A stretch of 64,000 nucleotides of DNA from Blasia pusilla (Eukaryota; Marchantiophyta; Marchantiopsida; Blasiales). The notes under the pieces were generated by a model. It made no database searches. It was not told the DNA's origin and was given only the letters and a program-made list of their open reading frames with translations. How positions within the stretch are numbered: the stretch's first letter is position 1; each line of letters opens with the position of its first letter. A program made the position numbers and the translations under genes. Location of the stretch: assembly GCA_050084515.1 (NCBI GenBank), contig CM114275.1, positions 28,644,001-28,708,000 on the forward strand, read 5' to 3'. Below are positions 19,756 to 33,202 of this stretch, piece after piece.

Positions 19756-20260
19756 TGTTGTGCGCATACATATCGTTACACAACATACATCGCTGGTCAT
19801 ATCTACACCACACAACACCGATCTTCCCCACACACGGGTCGATCCACACATGTACATCAATCAACTCATACATATACATGGAGATTACACAACAAAAATA
19901 AAGAGTAGTAAAACTTGGCCTAAAACTCCACTCCTCAATCTACATCGGCATATCGAGCCTCGTCCACCCTATGTTATCAAGGAATCCGGACGCTAGCACC
20001 CTAATCCTATCTCACACACATACGAGAGAGGTGCTCCAACGGTCCAACATGAGAAAGATGGCTTAGGAAAGCCATCTTCCTCTCTTATATAGGGTTGGGA
20101 AGAGCCAAAAGGCTCTTCCCCTAAAAATATCCATCCCCTTGGTAACCTGCGTGCACAGGTTACCAGGGGCGGGTGACCTGGTCAACAAGTCACCCGGCTG
20201 TGAAAGACCTCAACATGAAAGTTGTCAGAACATGTTGAGGTCATGTTCTGACATGACATG
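19756..20260 (-). repeat. 3' LTR of copy B (U3 shortened)
   Basis: Matches the solo LTR at 59,809-60,826 on the minus strand. Shared features are a TATA box (CCTATATAAGAGAGG type, near 20,080-20,090), the inverted pair GGTAACCTG and CAGGTTACC near 20,140-20,165, and the terminal GCGCACAACA. About the first 150 bp of U3 present in the solo LTR are missing, and the junction lies right after the broken PHD finger. A small deletion therefore spans the end of the coding region and the LTR start. Confidence 0.8.
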
Positions 20261-20960
20261 ACATCCTCAAGAAAAACCATCACATACCAACATGGTGGCT
20301 ATACACCTCGCAGATCTGCACAACATACACCTCAAGCCTGCAAGTACCATTGCCAAGCTTGGATCCACTGTCCCGTCTTCGTTCGGAAGATGACATGGCG
20401 CACAATTGCGCACATGATCCTTCCAAACCATACCATCCCGTCCCTCCAACATGAGGACTCCGGTCGGTAATACCTCCCGCACACGTAGGATCGTGCGTTC
20501 TGCAATGACATCTAGCGTCATGGGTGCCGCCTGCTGTAAATACACGTAATCCCAAGGATGAAACCTCCTAATCCCTGGCCGATAACCTCCTCCACGAATG
20601 GTCGCGTACCTCAATGTATTTCTATGCTGAGCAATAGCTAAGTTCTCAAAGGCCATACGCATAACTCTATGAAAAACCTCCGTCCTATGAGAATATGCTT
20701 GTATCCACACATCTGGATCATCAAGATCTAACACCTCCGCCATGTCACGTCGAATAGCTGCAGGTAAATCTGGCTCTCTCCCAAAGAGCAAGAAGTAAGG
20801 TGAAAATGACGCCAAGGATGCCTGCCGACTAAAGCGATAACCCATAGCCAACCATGGCAATTGTAGGTCCCACTCCCTCAACTGTCCTCGCTGCAAGCCA
20901 TACTTGCGCAATCCTCTCTTCACCGTCAGACTACTCTCCGCCTTGACCCATCCGCCTCAA
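20261..20960 (-). pseudogene. Copy B integrase C-terminal part with a broken PHD finger
   Basis: Minus-strand frame beginning near MKRGLRKYGLQRGQL, with PWLAMGYRFSRQASLASFSP (end of the integrase core). A C-terminal region follows (RNTLRYATIRGGGYRPGIRRF, TILRVREVLPTGVLMLEGRD). The PHD finger starts with CMLCRSARC and MLVCDGF and is then lost at the deletion next to the LTR. Copy D has the complete finger. Confidence 0.8.
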
Positions 20961-21012
20961 GATGATCTCTGGACGTGTTGCGGTGATCTATCAGCGCCTG
21001 ATCACACAAGGC

Positions 21013-22101
21013 CTAAAACTCTCCTATGAACTCGGTACCCTGGTCTGTCAACACCTCCGCCGGTGCACCAAAGTGACTAAGCACACGATCTAGAAATGCA
21101 TAAGCTGTTCCCTCGCTTGTCTTTTCCGGTAGTGCCACCAACTCCATCCACTTGGAGAAATGCTCCACCATGACCAACACGTACCTCTGATGACGCCACG
21201 TCAATGGCAAAGGCCCCGCAAAGTCTAAACTCCACTGATAACCTAAACCCATACTCGGCAAAGGATGTAACTGCGGAGTGGGAGCATTGAAGGATGCTCG
21301 CACTCTGTCACATACCATACATCTAGCCACAAACTGTTGTACCCCAGTATGCATGCCGCGCCACCAATACTGAATCTGGAGTAAGTTGTAAGTACGCTTC
21401 ACTCCAAAATGTCCCAACTCCTCATGGGCATATCGCACTACACGTGCTCGCTGAGAAGGATGAGGTACCACTCGTATCCTACCATCTCCCCATACCCGCA
21501 AAATGTGAGTCCCCTCCCACCTGAACCTCTTGGCTTGCTGTAGGATCCGATCCCGCTCCCTGGCACTCACTGTGCTTGCTATGACGCTTGTGCGCAAGAA
21601 CTCCACAACCTCCACGTCGTCATGGATATCAGGACCACTTGTCGCCTCCTCACTGACCTCCGCATCCAAAGACTCATCATCCAACCCTACCATTGGTGTC
21701 ATCACCTGTGGCTGACCTACCATAGTCAACCAACAAAGATAGGCAGATGCATGCCAACCGGGCACCATCTCCTCATCAATCTCTGTGTGCCATCGAGCTT
21801 CTGTATCGTCTCTCTGACTCAGACATGGGTTACAACTCAACCCATCCGCATCCTGGTTCAGTCGGCCTGGCCTATGAACCACCTCAAACTCATACTCTTG
21901 TAGTAATAGAGCCCACCAGGCAAGCTTTCCCATAAGCTTGTCTGACTCCATCAACCACCTCAACGGCTGATGATCAATGATAAGTGTGAAAGGGTTGCCG
22001 AATAAATAAGACCTGAAATGTGCCACGGCCCACACTGGTGCGAAGCACTCTACCTTGTAAGAGTTGTACTTTGCCTTTGCAATGTTGTTCGATTGGCTCA
22101 C
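21013..22101 (-). pseudogene. Copy B RNase H end and integrase
   Basis: Open minus-strand frame of 362 residues. RNase H part: YNSYKVECFAPVWAVAHF and LIIDHQPLRWLM. Integrase zinc-binding part: AHEELGHFGVKRT with CMVCDRV (H-H-C-C, intact here). Catalytic core: WSLDFAGPLP (first Asp), then LTDQGTEFIG (second Asp). The Glu is in the next fragment (EADG after DHRNTSRDH) past a stop near 21,010. It integrates the cDNA. Disabled by stops on each side. Confidence 0.87.
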
Positions 22102-23253
22102 CTAAGCCACAACGAACTCCCTCTCCTCATCATCCCTCTGAGTAAGCACTGCTCCTAGACCCAACATGCTCCAATCCGTATGTAACTGGAATGGGCGACC
22201 CCTAACCGGTCTCTGTAAAATGGGTGAGGATGTCAACCTATCCTTGAGCTCCTGAAATTCTCGCTCATGATCATCTCCCCACAACCAAACCTGATCAAGT
22301 CTTTTCAACAAGGTCAAAGACTTTGCGATCGCACTAAAACCCTTGACATACCGTCGATAGAAGTTTGCCACTCCAAGAAACGCTCAGACTCGACTCACAT
22401 CTGTAGGGCGTGGAATCTGCACAATAGCCTCCACCTTCGTCTGTTGAACGCCTAACCCACTCGGGTATATGGTGTGTCCCAAGTACTCAATCTGCTCCTG
22501 AAAGAATCTGCACTTGCATGGATCTAACTTCAGTCCTTGTAACAAAAATTGCCAAAACACCTCCTCCAGGTGTCGCTCATGCTCCTCAACCATGGAATTG
22601 AAGTTAAGAATATCATCTATGTAACATCGTACAAAATCCAAGCCAGCCAAAATCCTATCCATCACTCTCTGAAACTCTGCAGGCGCGTTCTTCAACCCTA
22701 ATGGTAAGAACCGCCACTAATACAAGCAATCTCTCCTAAACCGATCTATGCCCCAAAATGTTGTCTTCTCCCTATCCTCCAACCTGATAGGAAGCTAATG
22801 ATAGCTAGCACAGAGATCTAAAGTACTGAAGATATTTGCATCAAATATCTCCTCAGGAGTAGGCATGGCGTATTGATCTGACCTTGTCTGTCGATTGATA
22901 GGACGGTAATCTCCACACATCCGCCTATCCGTCCAATTTCCATACATATCCTTCTTTGCCGGCATGACTGTGGCAGATGCATACTCCCCATGTGATAACT
23001 CCACAAGTCTTGCCCCCAACAAGTCGTGACTCCTGCTCTGAATCAAGGCTCGCTCCGTATCAGAATACCTGTAGGGTTGACAAAAGATTGGCGTATCACT
23101 AGCCAACTCAATCTGTCTCCCGTGACCCTTCAGCGTACCCAAGTCTCTCGTACTGAAGGCAAAACATTTGACATGCCCTCTCAGAAACCTATGAACTCGC
23201 CTTCGCTCTCCTCCTATCAACTTGAGACCTATCATAGGCTCCCAAGTCTCCAT
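22102..23253 (-). pseudogene. Copy B reverse transcriptase
   Basis: Three minus-strand blocks interrupted by stops. The N-terminal palm runs 23,253-22,795 and contains MPAKKDMYGNWTDRRMCGDY. The catalytic block (22,695-22,384) has RCYIDDILNF, the YxDD box (YIDD). The block 22,371-22,102 has the thumb/connection (FYRRYVKGFSAIAK) and the RNase H start (PFQLHTDWSMLGLGAVLTQ). Standard Ty3/gypsy arrangement. Confidence 0.87.
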
Positions 23254-23419
23254 CGTGACCTCACTCGGAGAGGACGCAACCTCGGGCTTTGGTTGCTATG
23301 TAGCAACCCTAGCCACCTCCGCAACAGCCACTCCACTCTGACCTCCTACACCATGCTCCACATCCAAAAAATGAACATGTGCTACTCTAGCCGCCTTCGC
23401 ACTCTTTGCTCAAATGACG

Positions 23420-24515
23420 TCCCAAGAAGTCCATGGGTGCCTATCTCTCCTCGTCCTGCTCCCAGCCAATGCTTGTACAGACCCTGTAGGCAATGGTCCA
23501 ACTCGTGGACGTGACGACATGGATGACACTTGTATCCGTCTCTGCTCAGCCATACCTAGGTTGACTATCCATGTGAGACAGTTGAGGTCCATCGCCTACC
23601 CCGACACCTGTCTCCAAGATGCCTCAATCATACTTGGCACCGCCGTAGTACCCGTAGCAAACCCCATGGCGCGCTTGCCCTTATCTTCTATAGGCTCCTC
23701 TAATGCTCCGCTCACCTCATCCCAAATGCCGCGTGGCCCTTCTTGAAAAAAGGCATGGGATGTTGGGAAGCTCACTAACGTAGGTAAGGATGCCCTCAAC
23801 TCCCCCACCCTATTGGCCATCGCCAACGGTGGTCTATCATCCCGCATCACCACTTGAGATCGACGCCCTAAGCCCAAAATAGCATCCACTATGAGATGTG
23901 GTGCTCTTTGGACTCCATTGTATGCTCGACTCAGTACCTCTGATGGTATCAGGTTCGTCCACCACAGTTGTGGACGATGGGCACGTGACCTAACTCTCGC
24001 TGCATCTAACAACACAACAAGTCCCAACAAGGACCTCACCTGATGCACACTCGTCATCACACATGCACGAGTGTCTCCCAAAAACGGCACGTTCTCCAAA
24101 ATGTACCCTAGAGAACATGTTTGACTCTTATGCAAGTATCGTACTACTATCAGCATCTCCCAAAACATCCCTGATCTTGGATCCTGCAATCCAAATCCTC
24201 GGCCAGCTGATGAATGACCCTGACATGGCCATCCAAAAATCACCAAATGAATGGTGCCAACTCTATCTAGATCCTGCGCCCCCACCAAAGAGATTTCGAC
24301 GGATCGTGTATGCTGATATCCCCGTATTGCAGATACCGGCAACAACTCAAGATACCTCTGGACCAATCTTGCCACGTGACATAATGATACTCGTCATGCG
24401 GTCTCATCTCTCTCCACATAAAGGTACTGATGCACTCGTATGTCCGCCTGCAATACTGCAACCAATCCGGTGCTAATCCCTCCGAAGAGATCTAACACCC
24501 TAACACCCTCCTCTC
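23420..24515 (-). pseudogene. Copy B C5-cytosine DNA methyltransferase domain
   Basis: About 330 residues between protease and RT. Motif I is RVLDLFGGISTGL (about 24,500). Motif IV is HLVIFGWPCQGHSSAGRG with the catalytic PC dipeptide, then GLQDPRSGMFWEML. Motif VI is YILENVPFLGD and motif VIII is LLDAARVRSRAHRPQLWWTN. Near the end come RAMGFATGTTA and the motif X region AMDLNCLTWIV. Motifs are in canonical I-IV-VI-VIII-X order, not permuted as in plant DRM enzymes. The C-terminal GF-x4-T-x-V block recalls DNMT3. Breaks: a frame change near 24,380 and GAG to TAG in motif X. It may methylate CG in the element's own DNA (inferred from family reports). Confidence 0.85.
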
Positions 24516-25640
24516 GACACTGCCACACAACGGATGTGGTATCCAGTGGGGTCAATGTCTCCACTCCAAGAGCCCGATTGCCACCTGACTCTCGCTGCTC
24601 TGGGATAAAAGCATGACTCCACGTCTACCTCGCGAGGTCGTCGACACTCCTTTATAGCTCTCGAGTCGTACCCCACAATGGTGAAGAGGTCTCACCAACG
24701 TGGGAAGAGACACCCGCCATGGCCTGTCTCTACATGGGACTATCCCCTATTGGGACATCCTCCGCATGTGCGGTCCCCTCCAACAACTCTCTTGGCCAGC
24801 TAACACTACCTATGAAAGCTGCCAACATGGTCACAGACTCACCTCGTGATCAACCACATCGTCTCGAAAACTTCACGGGTAACTGACTCATCGGCCTGTC
24901 ACTTGACCGCCACCCTGGCCGATAAGCAACGGTCCCCTCCTAGAAGTCAAGGATGAATCCTAGGGGATATAACACTGTACTCCCCACCAATACATCGTAC
25001 GACTCAGTTGGTGTCGTAATCGCACGTGTGCGCACCATAGCACTATCCGTCACATGCTTTGGCTGGACTCTTACAACTATCTCCTGTCGAGTCATATACT
25101 GCGTGGGTGACACGCCCTCAATTGAGGTCTGTATCTAGAAGGGACAAGGCTCAATGTCGGCCTTTTGTAACCCCAACGCTAAACACGCCGTCTTCCCTAA
25201 CATCAAGGGCTGCGCTCCCGAATCAAGTAGGATGCGCGGGTGGTATACTGTCCCCGACGGACTAACCAAGCAAAATACTCCAGCTCAATTATCCAGTAAC
25301 ACTACTCCATGTGTCACCACTACTCGCTCTATGACCAGTCGAGCTGGCATATCTACCACAGGAAACCCTGGCCTGCCGCCCATCGGTCCCCTCTGGTGGG
25401 TCAATCTCAACTCCACCTCTCGATGGCTCGGTGCCTCTCGCAGCACCCCGAGTCACCACTGCAGCTGCCTCAACCTAGGTTGCACTACACATAAACCCCA
25501 TACGAGCGAGATCCTCACCCGGGTCAGGGTAAGAGGTAGAAGCTGGAGCCACACTAGCTGCTCGCGGCTCCGTACCTTGCGTGAGATGCATCATCGTCAT
25601 GGCAACAATCCTCTACTCCAAGTGATCGATGCGTGAGAGA
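24516..25640 (-). pseudogene. Copy B protease region
   Basis: Decayed minus-strand segment. The aspartic protease signature RILLDSGAQPLM is readable at about 25,205-25,235. The following linker leads to TTSVVWQCREEGVRVLDLFGG, where the methyltransferase starts. Many stops and frame changes. Same order as in copies A and D. Confidence 0.75.
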
Positions 25641-27040
25641 AGTGCCGACTCCGGTGCTCTTGCTCTATCTCCTCAGGCTGGTGGTGGTCCTCTACCACCA
25701 CATCCAGGAAGAACTCCCCAACCTCCTCCAATACAACTGCCCCCAGGCCCTCGGCCTACCTCTACACGTGCCTCTCAACGAAGATCATAACATCTATCCC
25801 TAGTGTGACCATATCTGTGGCAATAGTCACACTGGTACTCTAGGGCTCTAGGGCCATCCTCTAGGGCTCTGGAGCAATCGGAGGCGCTCATGGTCCTCTC
25901 CCATGTTGTGTGCAGTCTCTCTACCTATGGGCCCCTCCACACGTCCAACAAGACAACATCGGTCCCTGCTGGGCAGCATATGTAGATATGGGTCGTTGCC
26001 TCATAGGCTCACGGTACCCGTCCTGCTCTCTGGGCACACTTGCCCGCTCTCGTGGTACTGGTACTCATTGTGGCACCTATGGGGTCATTGTCGCTCGTGG
26101 ACCCGTCGACTCTCAAGAAAATCGAGCGGTCACTACCTACTCCTCACTCGTGTTGAGCTCAATATGCTCAAACAACTCAAAGACCACCTTGAATGTGGGC
26201 TTCCCCGTGTGAATCAGCACCGCATCTCGGACTCTCCTCCATAGTTCTCGGTCCAGAACCCCGTACCAATACTTGACTGACTGTGCCTCAGTCACTCCAT
26301 ACATAGCAATGATCAACCTCCTCATGCGTGTGAATGCCTCTCTCAGACTCTCACCCGATCATCGCTGAAAATACTGTAGACTCTTCAGCTTGTCGGTGCG
26401 TACGCCCTCGTAGCTCTTCCCCAACTGTCGGAAGAACTCCACTTTGGAGCTGAAGTTGGGTGGCCCTCTACCACCAGAGGTCTCTGTCACATCGCCTGTC
26501 TTACTGCCCTCCTCTCCATCTAGTCTCGGGCTGATAGTGTGGGTCTCTCTCCTCTCACGATCCCATCATATGCCTTGCGACTACTAGTGGACACATACCC
26601 TAGAGCCCAATACATCCTCTAGGAATCAATCTCTACTAAATATAGTGATCAAAACTCCATGTAGTCATCCATCGAAAGACCCTCCAAGTGTTGGAACAAC
26701 CCCTTCCATGCCATGAAAGGGTTGAACCGTGTCGGGGTCCGTATCTCCTGGAAGTCGCACCACGTGTCGAACTCCTGGATAAAATCATCTTAGTCGATGG
26801 CATGGTGCCCACTGCACCCGAGAAACGACGCATGCCCTGATGGCCTATGTCGTCCATCTCCTGCCAAGTGATACCGCCTCCATCTGCAATCTCGTCACTA
26901 CACCCACTGTCTAGTGATGACGATCCTGCCATGGATGGATGTCGAGGTAGCTCCTCACTGGTAATCCCTTGGTATCTTACTCCACTCCATGTCATTCCAC
27001 TACTATTGCTTGCACTACCCCGTTCTTCCAAACCCTGGAA
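25641..27040 (-). pseudogene. Copy B gag
   Basis: Decayed minus-strand gag. The N-terminus (EERGSASNSSGMTWSGVRY, then RRFSGAVGT) matches copy A. The capsid-like region is frame-shifted, and one zinc knuckle is readable near 25,780-25,830 (CDYCHRYGHTRDRC, perfect C-x2-C-x4-H-x4-C). No intact frame longer than about 130 residues. Confidence 0.75.
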
Positions 27041-28410
27041 GAACGCCGTGATGACAACCCTGTCTCACCCGCTCAAGCACTCAGACTCACCGAGAGTCTC
27101 CCACACTCCTCACTAGCTCACCTATGCTAACGTCAATCCCGTGATGACACACCCGACCTCACGCACACTCAACACTCGGGCTCACCATGAGCCTCCCGAC
27201 TGACTCACCTAACCTAGCCACACTCTCGGGTCATACATGCAACCCCTATGCGGCAACCGCGGTATATCCACCAACATGCTACACATGAAAAGAATCTACA
27301 CTCATCACCATCACTGCACCCACCTAGCACCAGCTACTACCCGATACCCAGCACTCTCAATCACACACGACAAGTGCGGGAAAAGGGACTCGAATGGGTA
27401 ACGTGATCACGCCCTCCAACCTATGCACCATCAACACTCACTCCTCTATGTGGTACGACAACCTCTGCAACACGACACTCTCCTCGAATACACATCGAAC
27501 CTCCCGTCAGCAGATGCTGGCTACCCGTTGGCATCACCACATGTGTCTACCATCACCACCACTCTATCCCAAAATTTCTCCAACACTCGTGAACACTGCT
27601 CAAACCCTCAAAGTCCTGAAACTCCAAGAAAATGCCCCCCAACCACTTCCTTTCACCTAGGAGGTTACGTGGTTGACTACCTACCACGTTAGCTTTACAA
27701 CCACATCCGGAACCTAACACGTTAGCTCCACTTCCGAACCTCATAGCCTGTCTACCACGTCTGGCGTTCCACCTTGGTATGTCCCTACCTCGTACGTCCA
27801 AGGGCCTACCTTGTACTTAGTTACTGCATGCCGCTCTGCCCTATGCCTCTGTCCTGGTTCCTTCCTTCTTCCTTCCCCGGTCTCAACTCGGCCCTCGTAC
27901 CCACGTGGCGCCCTATGCACCTATCCAACTCTCATTTCCTTACACTCTCGATCCCTCACTTCTGTCCGAACTGAAGTGCCCTTGGTCCGCATCCCTACGC
28001 GGAGTAAATGCGGGAGGGCTGGCCCATGTGGAAGTAAATGGGGGGGGGGGGGAAGGCCCGCACCCCTATGGGCCTCCCTAACTTCCAGGGGGAACGCGAC
28101 ACCCTATGCGCGGCCCCAACCACCCTTCTCTCTCAACCCACTTTCCAGCTCCTTAGTTGCGGCTTCAGCCGGTCCGCATGCCTATGGCCATGACCCTCCC
28201 TTTTACTCCTAGCACCAGCTCCCGTCCCTACTGCGACGTGGCTCCCTATGGGCCTAGTAGCTCCCTGGACCCTGGACCTTGAACCCCGTAATTGCCACTA
28301 TCTCTCCATATGGTGGCTCATCATAAAGGCAGTCCCCACATACTTGGTCTCAACTCGCAAACTTATGCAGCCCCTACTGCCTCTCCCTCTTCTTTGACAA
28401 GCGTGCTACA
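27041..28410 (-). other. Copy B leader and unresolved 5' LTR interior
   Basis: No gene seen. The part to about 27,450 is leader shared with copy A (GAATGGGTAACGTGATCACG). From 27,650 to 28,400 there is pyrimidine-rich DNA with repeated CCCTATGGGCC-like pieces and a G11 run (about 28,039), which may be the rearranged inside of the 5' LTR. I could not find the LTR end or a primer-binding site. Confidence 0.4.
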
Positions 28411-28618
28411 GGTTACCAGGGGCGGGTGACCTGGTCAAGAAGTCACCTGGTTGTGAAAGACCTCAACATGAAAGTTGTCAGAAATGACGTTCCTGACACA
28501 ATGGACCTATCCTCAACCTCATCCAATACCGTGGGACAAAGTTACACTCAAGATCGTCCGCTGGCTCCTACGCCCTATCCACAATAGATCTACACCTATC
28601 GGCTACTCAGATATGACA
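28411..28618 (-). repeat. 5' LTR fragment of copy B (start of U3)
   Basis: On the minus strand it starts TGTCATATCTGAGTAGCCG and matches the first 200 bp of the solo LTR (TGTCACATCTGAGTAGCCG at 59,809). It continues through GGATAGGGCGTAGGAGCC and GTGACTTCTTGACCAGGTCA. The match stops at GGTAACCTGT. Flanked by the TGAA duplication. Confidence 0.82.
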
Positions 28619-28935
28619 TGAATCAAATGGATAACAAACTAAGTTGCCCGTCATCTAACTACCATTCTAGTGAGTAGGACGCTCACTCCTCCTAGTAGTC
28701 ATAGGGAAAACCCCATCAAGTACAAAACTGCTCCTCCACCCAAGACGTTGTAGGACTTGGAATGAATCACTATCGCCTTGGCTTGTACCATAAACTCCTT
28801 TGACGGATGTTCTGGTCAAATCCTCACCATGACCTCATGTCAGGTGATAAATTGCATTGTTCTTGCTCTACCCAAGGAATTATGTATCATGAATGGGCAA
28901 CGCTCCACATCAACCCTCTTCACGCCCAATCTTGT
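28619..28935 (-). pseudogene. Gypsy copy C continued: protease region
   Basis: Minus-strand sequence equivalent to copy A 345-650 (CGCTCACTCCTCCTAGTAGTCATAGG against CGCTGACTCCTCCCAGTAATCC). It joins 19,755 once copy B is removed. The homology ends near 28,935 at CGCCCAATCT, with AT-rich unrelated DNA beyond. Confidence 0.78.
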
Positions 28936-30366
<1,431 letters not shown>

Positions 30367-30369
30367 GAG

Positions 30370-30760
30370 ACCAGGTCATCCTCAAGAGCGTTGCTTTGAT
30401 CTTCATCCAGAGTTGAGATTAGGCCGCGGCCGTGGTGGAGTAGCTCCGAGAGGCCGAGGTGGTAGGGGTGGTAGAGGTGGACCAATGGTTGGAGAGCCTA
30501 CGGTGGCTTCCCCTACCACTACGACAGAGTCAGCTATGGCTGCCAGGATTGAGCAGTTGGAGCAGAAGTTGGCTAGAGCCATAGTAGCCATAGAGCAGGT
30601 TCGGGAGCAGGGGCTTCCACCTCTTATGGAGGGGATGATCTCTCTTATATGGCGAGTGCAGCACAGGTTGAGGATCAGCTGCAGTTATGAGAGGAGCCAC
30701 TCGAGCGTGAGAGCCACGTGGTGCTACTGTGGAGTTGGACCCACAGAGGGGTGAGGCGGG
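30370..30760 (+). pseudogene. Copy D gag C-terminus
   Basis: Starts at [11 protein letters not shown], equivalent to the end of the copy A zinc knuckle. A Gly-Arg-rich RNA-binding-like tail (GRGGRGGRGG) and a coiled coil (AARIEQLEQKLARAIVAIEQV) follow. Capsid and knuckles are missing. Confidence 0.72.
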
Positions 30761-30788
30761 GAGGTAGGCTAGGCTTCCCCAGTCATTC

Positions 30789-31934
30789 TTGTTGTCAGAG
30801 GTGCTTAGGACTCCATCCATGGTTCCTACGCAGCCTATTGAGCCTACAGTGGGGACTAAGGCATCTACATCACGTGTAGTAGACACGGATGCAGGATCCA
30901 GTGTAGTATTGCGTATGGCAACTTCAGTGTTGGGATCCCCATTGTTTTCGGCCACGGAGCTGATGGCTTTAGGAGTTGACTTAGCTCCTGTATCTCAGCT
31001 AGCAGCCACCTTGTGTGAACGTGGGGTGTTATTCTTGCTACACGTCTTTGAGGTGGATGAGGAGGGTGTTGCGGTGGAGCGACCCTCTATGTCGTGTAGC
31101 ATTGAGTACCGGTGCTACTTAGCGGCAGTGGCGAAGATGGATGCATTACCAGCCCGGCCAGCCATTGATCGTGAGAGGCTTACACTTGGTATATGTATGT
31201 TGGACAACCGGAGTGGGATATTCCAATTGGTGAGTCCTACATGATAGGTGTATAGACCAGATAGAGTCTTGTTAGACTCTGGTGCCCAACCTTTGATGTT
31301 GGGAAAGGTGGTATGTATTGGTTTGGGTATTCAGAGGTCAGAGCTTGAGCCTTGCCCATTCTAGATTCAAACATCACTTGGAGGAGCCAATGATAGGTCT
31401 CAATTCATGACATGGGAGAAGTTTTCTGTACAATTGAGACCAGATCATGCAATTGATAGCTCACGGTTGGAAGTACGTGCAGTGGTCACATCAGTCGAGT
31501 TGTATGATGTACTAGTTGGAGGAGCAGTATTGTACTCGATGGGTTTTCAGATGGACTACTGGACTGAGACTGCGTCTTATAGACCTGGTTGGCAATCCGG
31601 GGATGGATGTATGAGCCAGGTTCCTATGAGATTTATTTATGGGGCTCGACCAAGAGGGTCTTCCCCAACGGTGTTAGCATCTGTGGCAGGTTTTAGTGGA
31701 GTAGTCACTTGGCCAAGAGACTTTTTGGAGGGTAATCTTTCTGCTATGGATTCTCCTGTGCATGAGGAGGTAGGGGAAGTCCCTAGTTTTGCAGCAGTGG
31801 CATCCTCATCGTTGGATGTGCCACTTTGGAGTTCAGGCGGTGCACTACGGCAAGAGGCTGATCGCCTAGTGCAGGAGGCTTGGTGTGAGGTTATCATACC
31901 TCACGATGAAGAGGAGGCCCCATGGCGGATGCCT
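30789..31934 (+). pseudogene. Copy D protease region
   Basis: Linker (LRTPSMVPTQPIEP, PLFSATELMALGVD, PARPAIDRERLTLG), a stop near 31,244, then RVLLDSGAQPLMLG with the catalytic DSG at about 31,275-31,290. Next comes a long segment (FMTWEKFSVQLRPDH, YSMGFQMDYWTE) that looks like the protease's second half plus a linker, ending in acidic HDEEEAPW. A frame change near 31,935 leads into the methyltransferase frame. Confidence 0.8.
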
Positions 31935-33196
31935 ACTTCTGGTCCATTGGGTTATCCCCTTTGGATACTACACCCATTGTATGTAAGAATCCGCCGGAGG
32001 GTATTTGTGTATTAGATCTCTTTGGTGGGATTAGCATTGTTTTGGCTGCAGTGTTGCAGGCCACTATTTCTGTGCGGAGATACGTGTATGTGGAGCAAGA
32101 TGAGAGGGCCTAGAGAGTCTCATCCTGACATATCGGTCAGTTGATGCGGAGATATCCTAATTTTTTGCCACCATCAAATATTCATGGGTATCAGCGTGCT
32201 TTTTCGTCACACATTGCATTGTTGGGTGCGCAAGACCTTGAGAGGGTTGGTCCTGTGGATTTGGTGATTGTTGGATGGCCATGTCAAGGTCATACACGTG
32301 CTGGTCGTGGTGAGGGATTACACGACCCTAGGTCTCGATTATTTTGGGAGATGTTACGGGTGTTACGACATCTTCAGGTTCATCAAGCACGTGCTCCAGC
32401 TTACATTCTAGAGAATATTCCATTGTTGGGTGACACTCGGACTCGGATGATGGCGAGTGTTCATGAGGTGCGGTCTTGGATTGGACCAGCGGTGTTGTTG
32501 GATATAGCGCGAGTTGGCTCGCGTGCACATCATCCATGCTTGTGATGGACAAACTTGTTGCCTAGGGAGGTTCTACGTCGAGCATATGATGCAGTGCAGC
32601 GGGATCCTTGCCTTACAGTGGATAGTATCTTGCATACTAGGCGACTTTCTCAGGTGGTGAGGGTTATTGATTGGTCACCCATGGCAGTGGTGAACCGTGT
32701 GGGCCAGCCTAGGATGGCACTACCCACATTTGTGAGTTTTCCCTGGTCACAAGCCTACACGGAAGGTGGTCCCGAGCTTGTATGGGATTCTCATGTGCGA
32801 CAATTGGTGGAGCCTCACGCTGATGAGAGAGAGCGTGTGATGGGATTTGCTACTGGTGTGACAGGGGTTGCTTCCATTTCTGAGGCTTCACGACGTCATG
32901 TGTTAGGTGAGGCCATGGACCTGAATTTTTTTACCTGGATTTTGAGTCTTGGGATGGCCGAGCAGCGTCGACTTCGGACTATGTCTATGGATCTTCCACC
33001 CTTTGTGATGGGCTCGATGGCTACCGGGACGCTAGAGACATCGGCTGGGGGCGATGAGAATAGTATTTTTCATCCTTGGAGTAAATGGGATGTAATGGCT
33101 GGGCATGTGGAGTTGGTTGCTCATGCTGGTGGAGGAGTTATTTGCTCAGATGATGGTGTAGTTAAGGGTGTACCATCTTGTGAGGGGGTTGTCTAG
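31935..33196 (+). pseudogene. Copy D C5-cytosine DNA methyltransferase domain
   Basis: Motif I is GICVLDLFGGISIVLAA (about 32,000-32,050). Motif IV is VDLVIVGWPCQGHTRAGRG with catalytic Cys (about 32,255-32,310), then DPRSRLFWEMLRVL. Motif VI is YILENIPLLGD (about 32,405), and motif VIII is DIARVGSRAHHPCL, where TGG has become TGA at 32,543. The target-recognition segment follows (about 32,560-32,830), then VMGFATGVTGVASISEASRR and motif X, LGEAMDLNFFTWIL. Canonical order, about 320 residues, like the catalytic part of DNMT3 or a bacterial enzyme. Three stops (about 32,111, 32,126 and 32,543) disable it. Position between protease and RT is as in copy B. Likely role: methylation of element DNA, inferred. 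Confidence 0.88.
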
Positions 33197-33202
33197 CAGC
33201 CA

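Larger units (their letters stand above)
19756..28618 (-). mobile_element. Ty3/gypsy copy B: nearly complete element encoding a cytosine DNA methyltransferase
   Basis: 8.86 kb, minus strand, bounded by a 4-bp duplication, with LTR sequence at both ends. Order in transcription direction: 5' LTR piece, leader, gag, protease, C5 DNA methyltransferase, RT, RNase H, integrase, truncated PHD finger, 3' LTR. All coding parts carry scattered stops. Inserted into copy C. Compared with standard Ty3/gypsy elements, the additions are the methyltransferase between protease and RT and the PHD finger after integrase. Confidence 0.88.
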
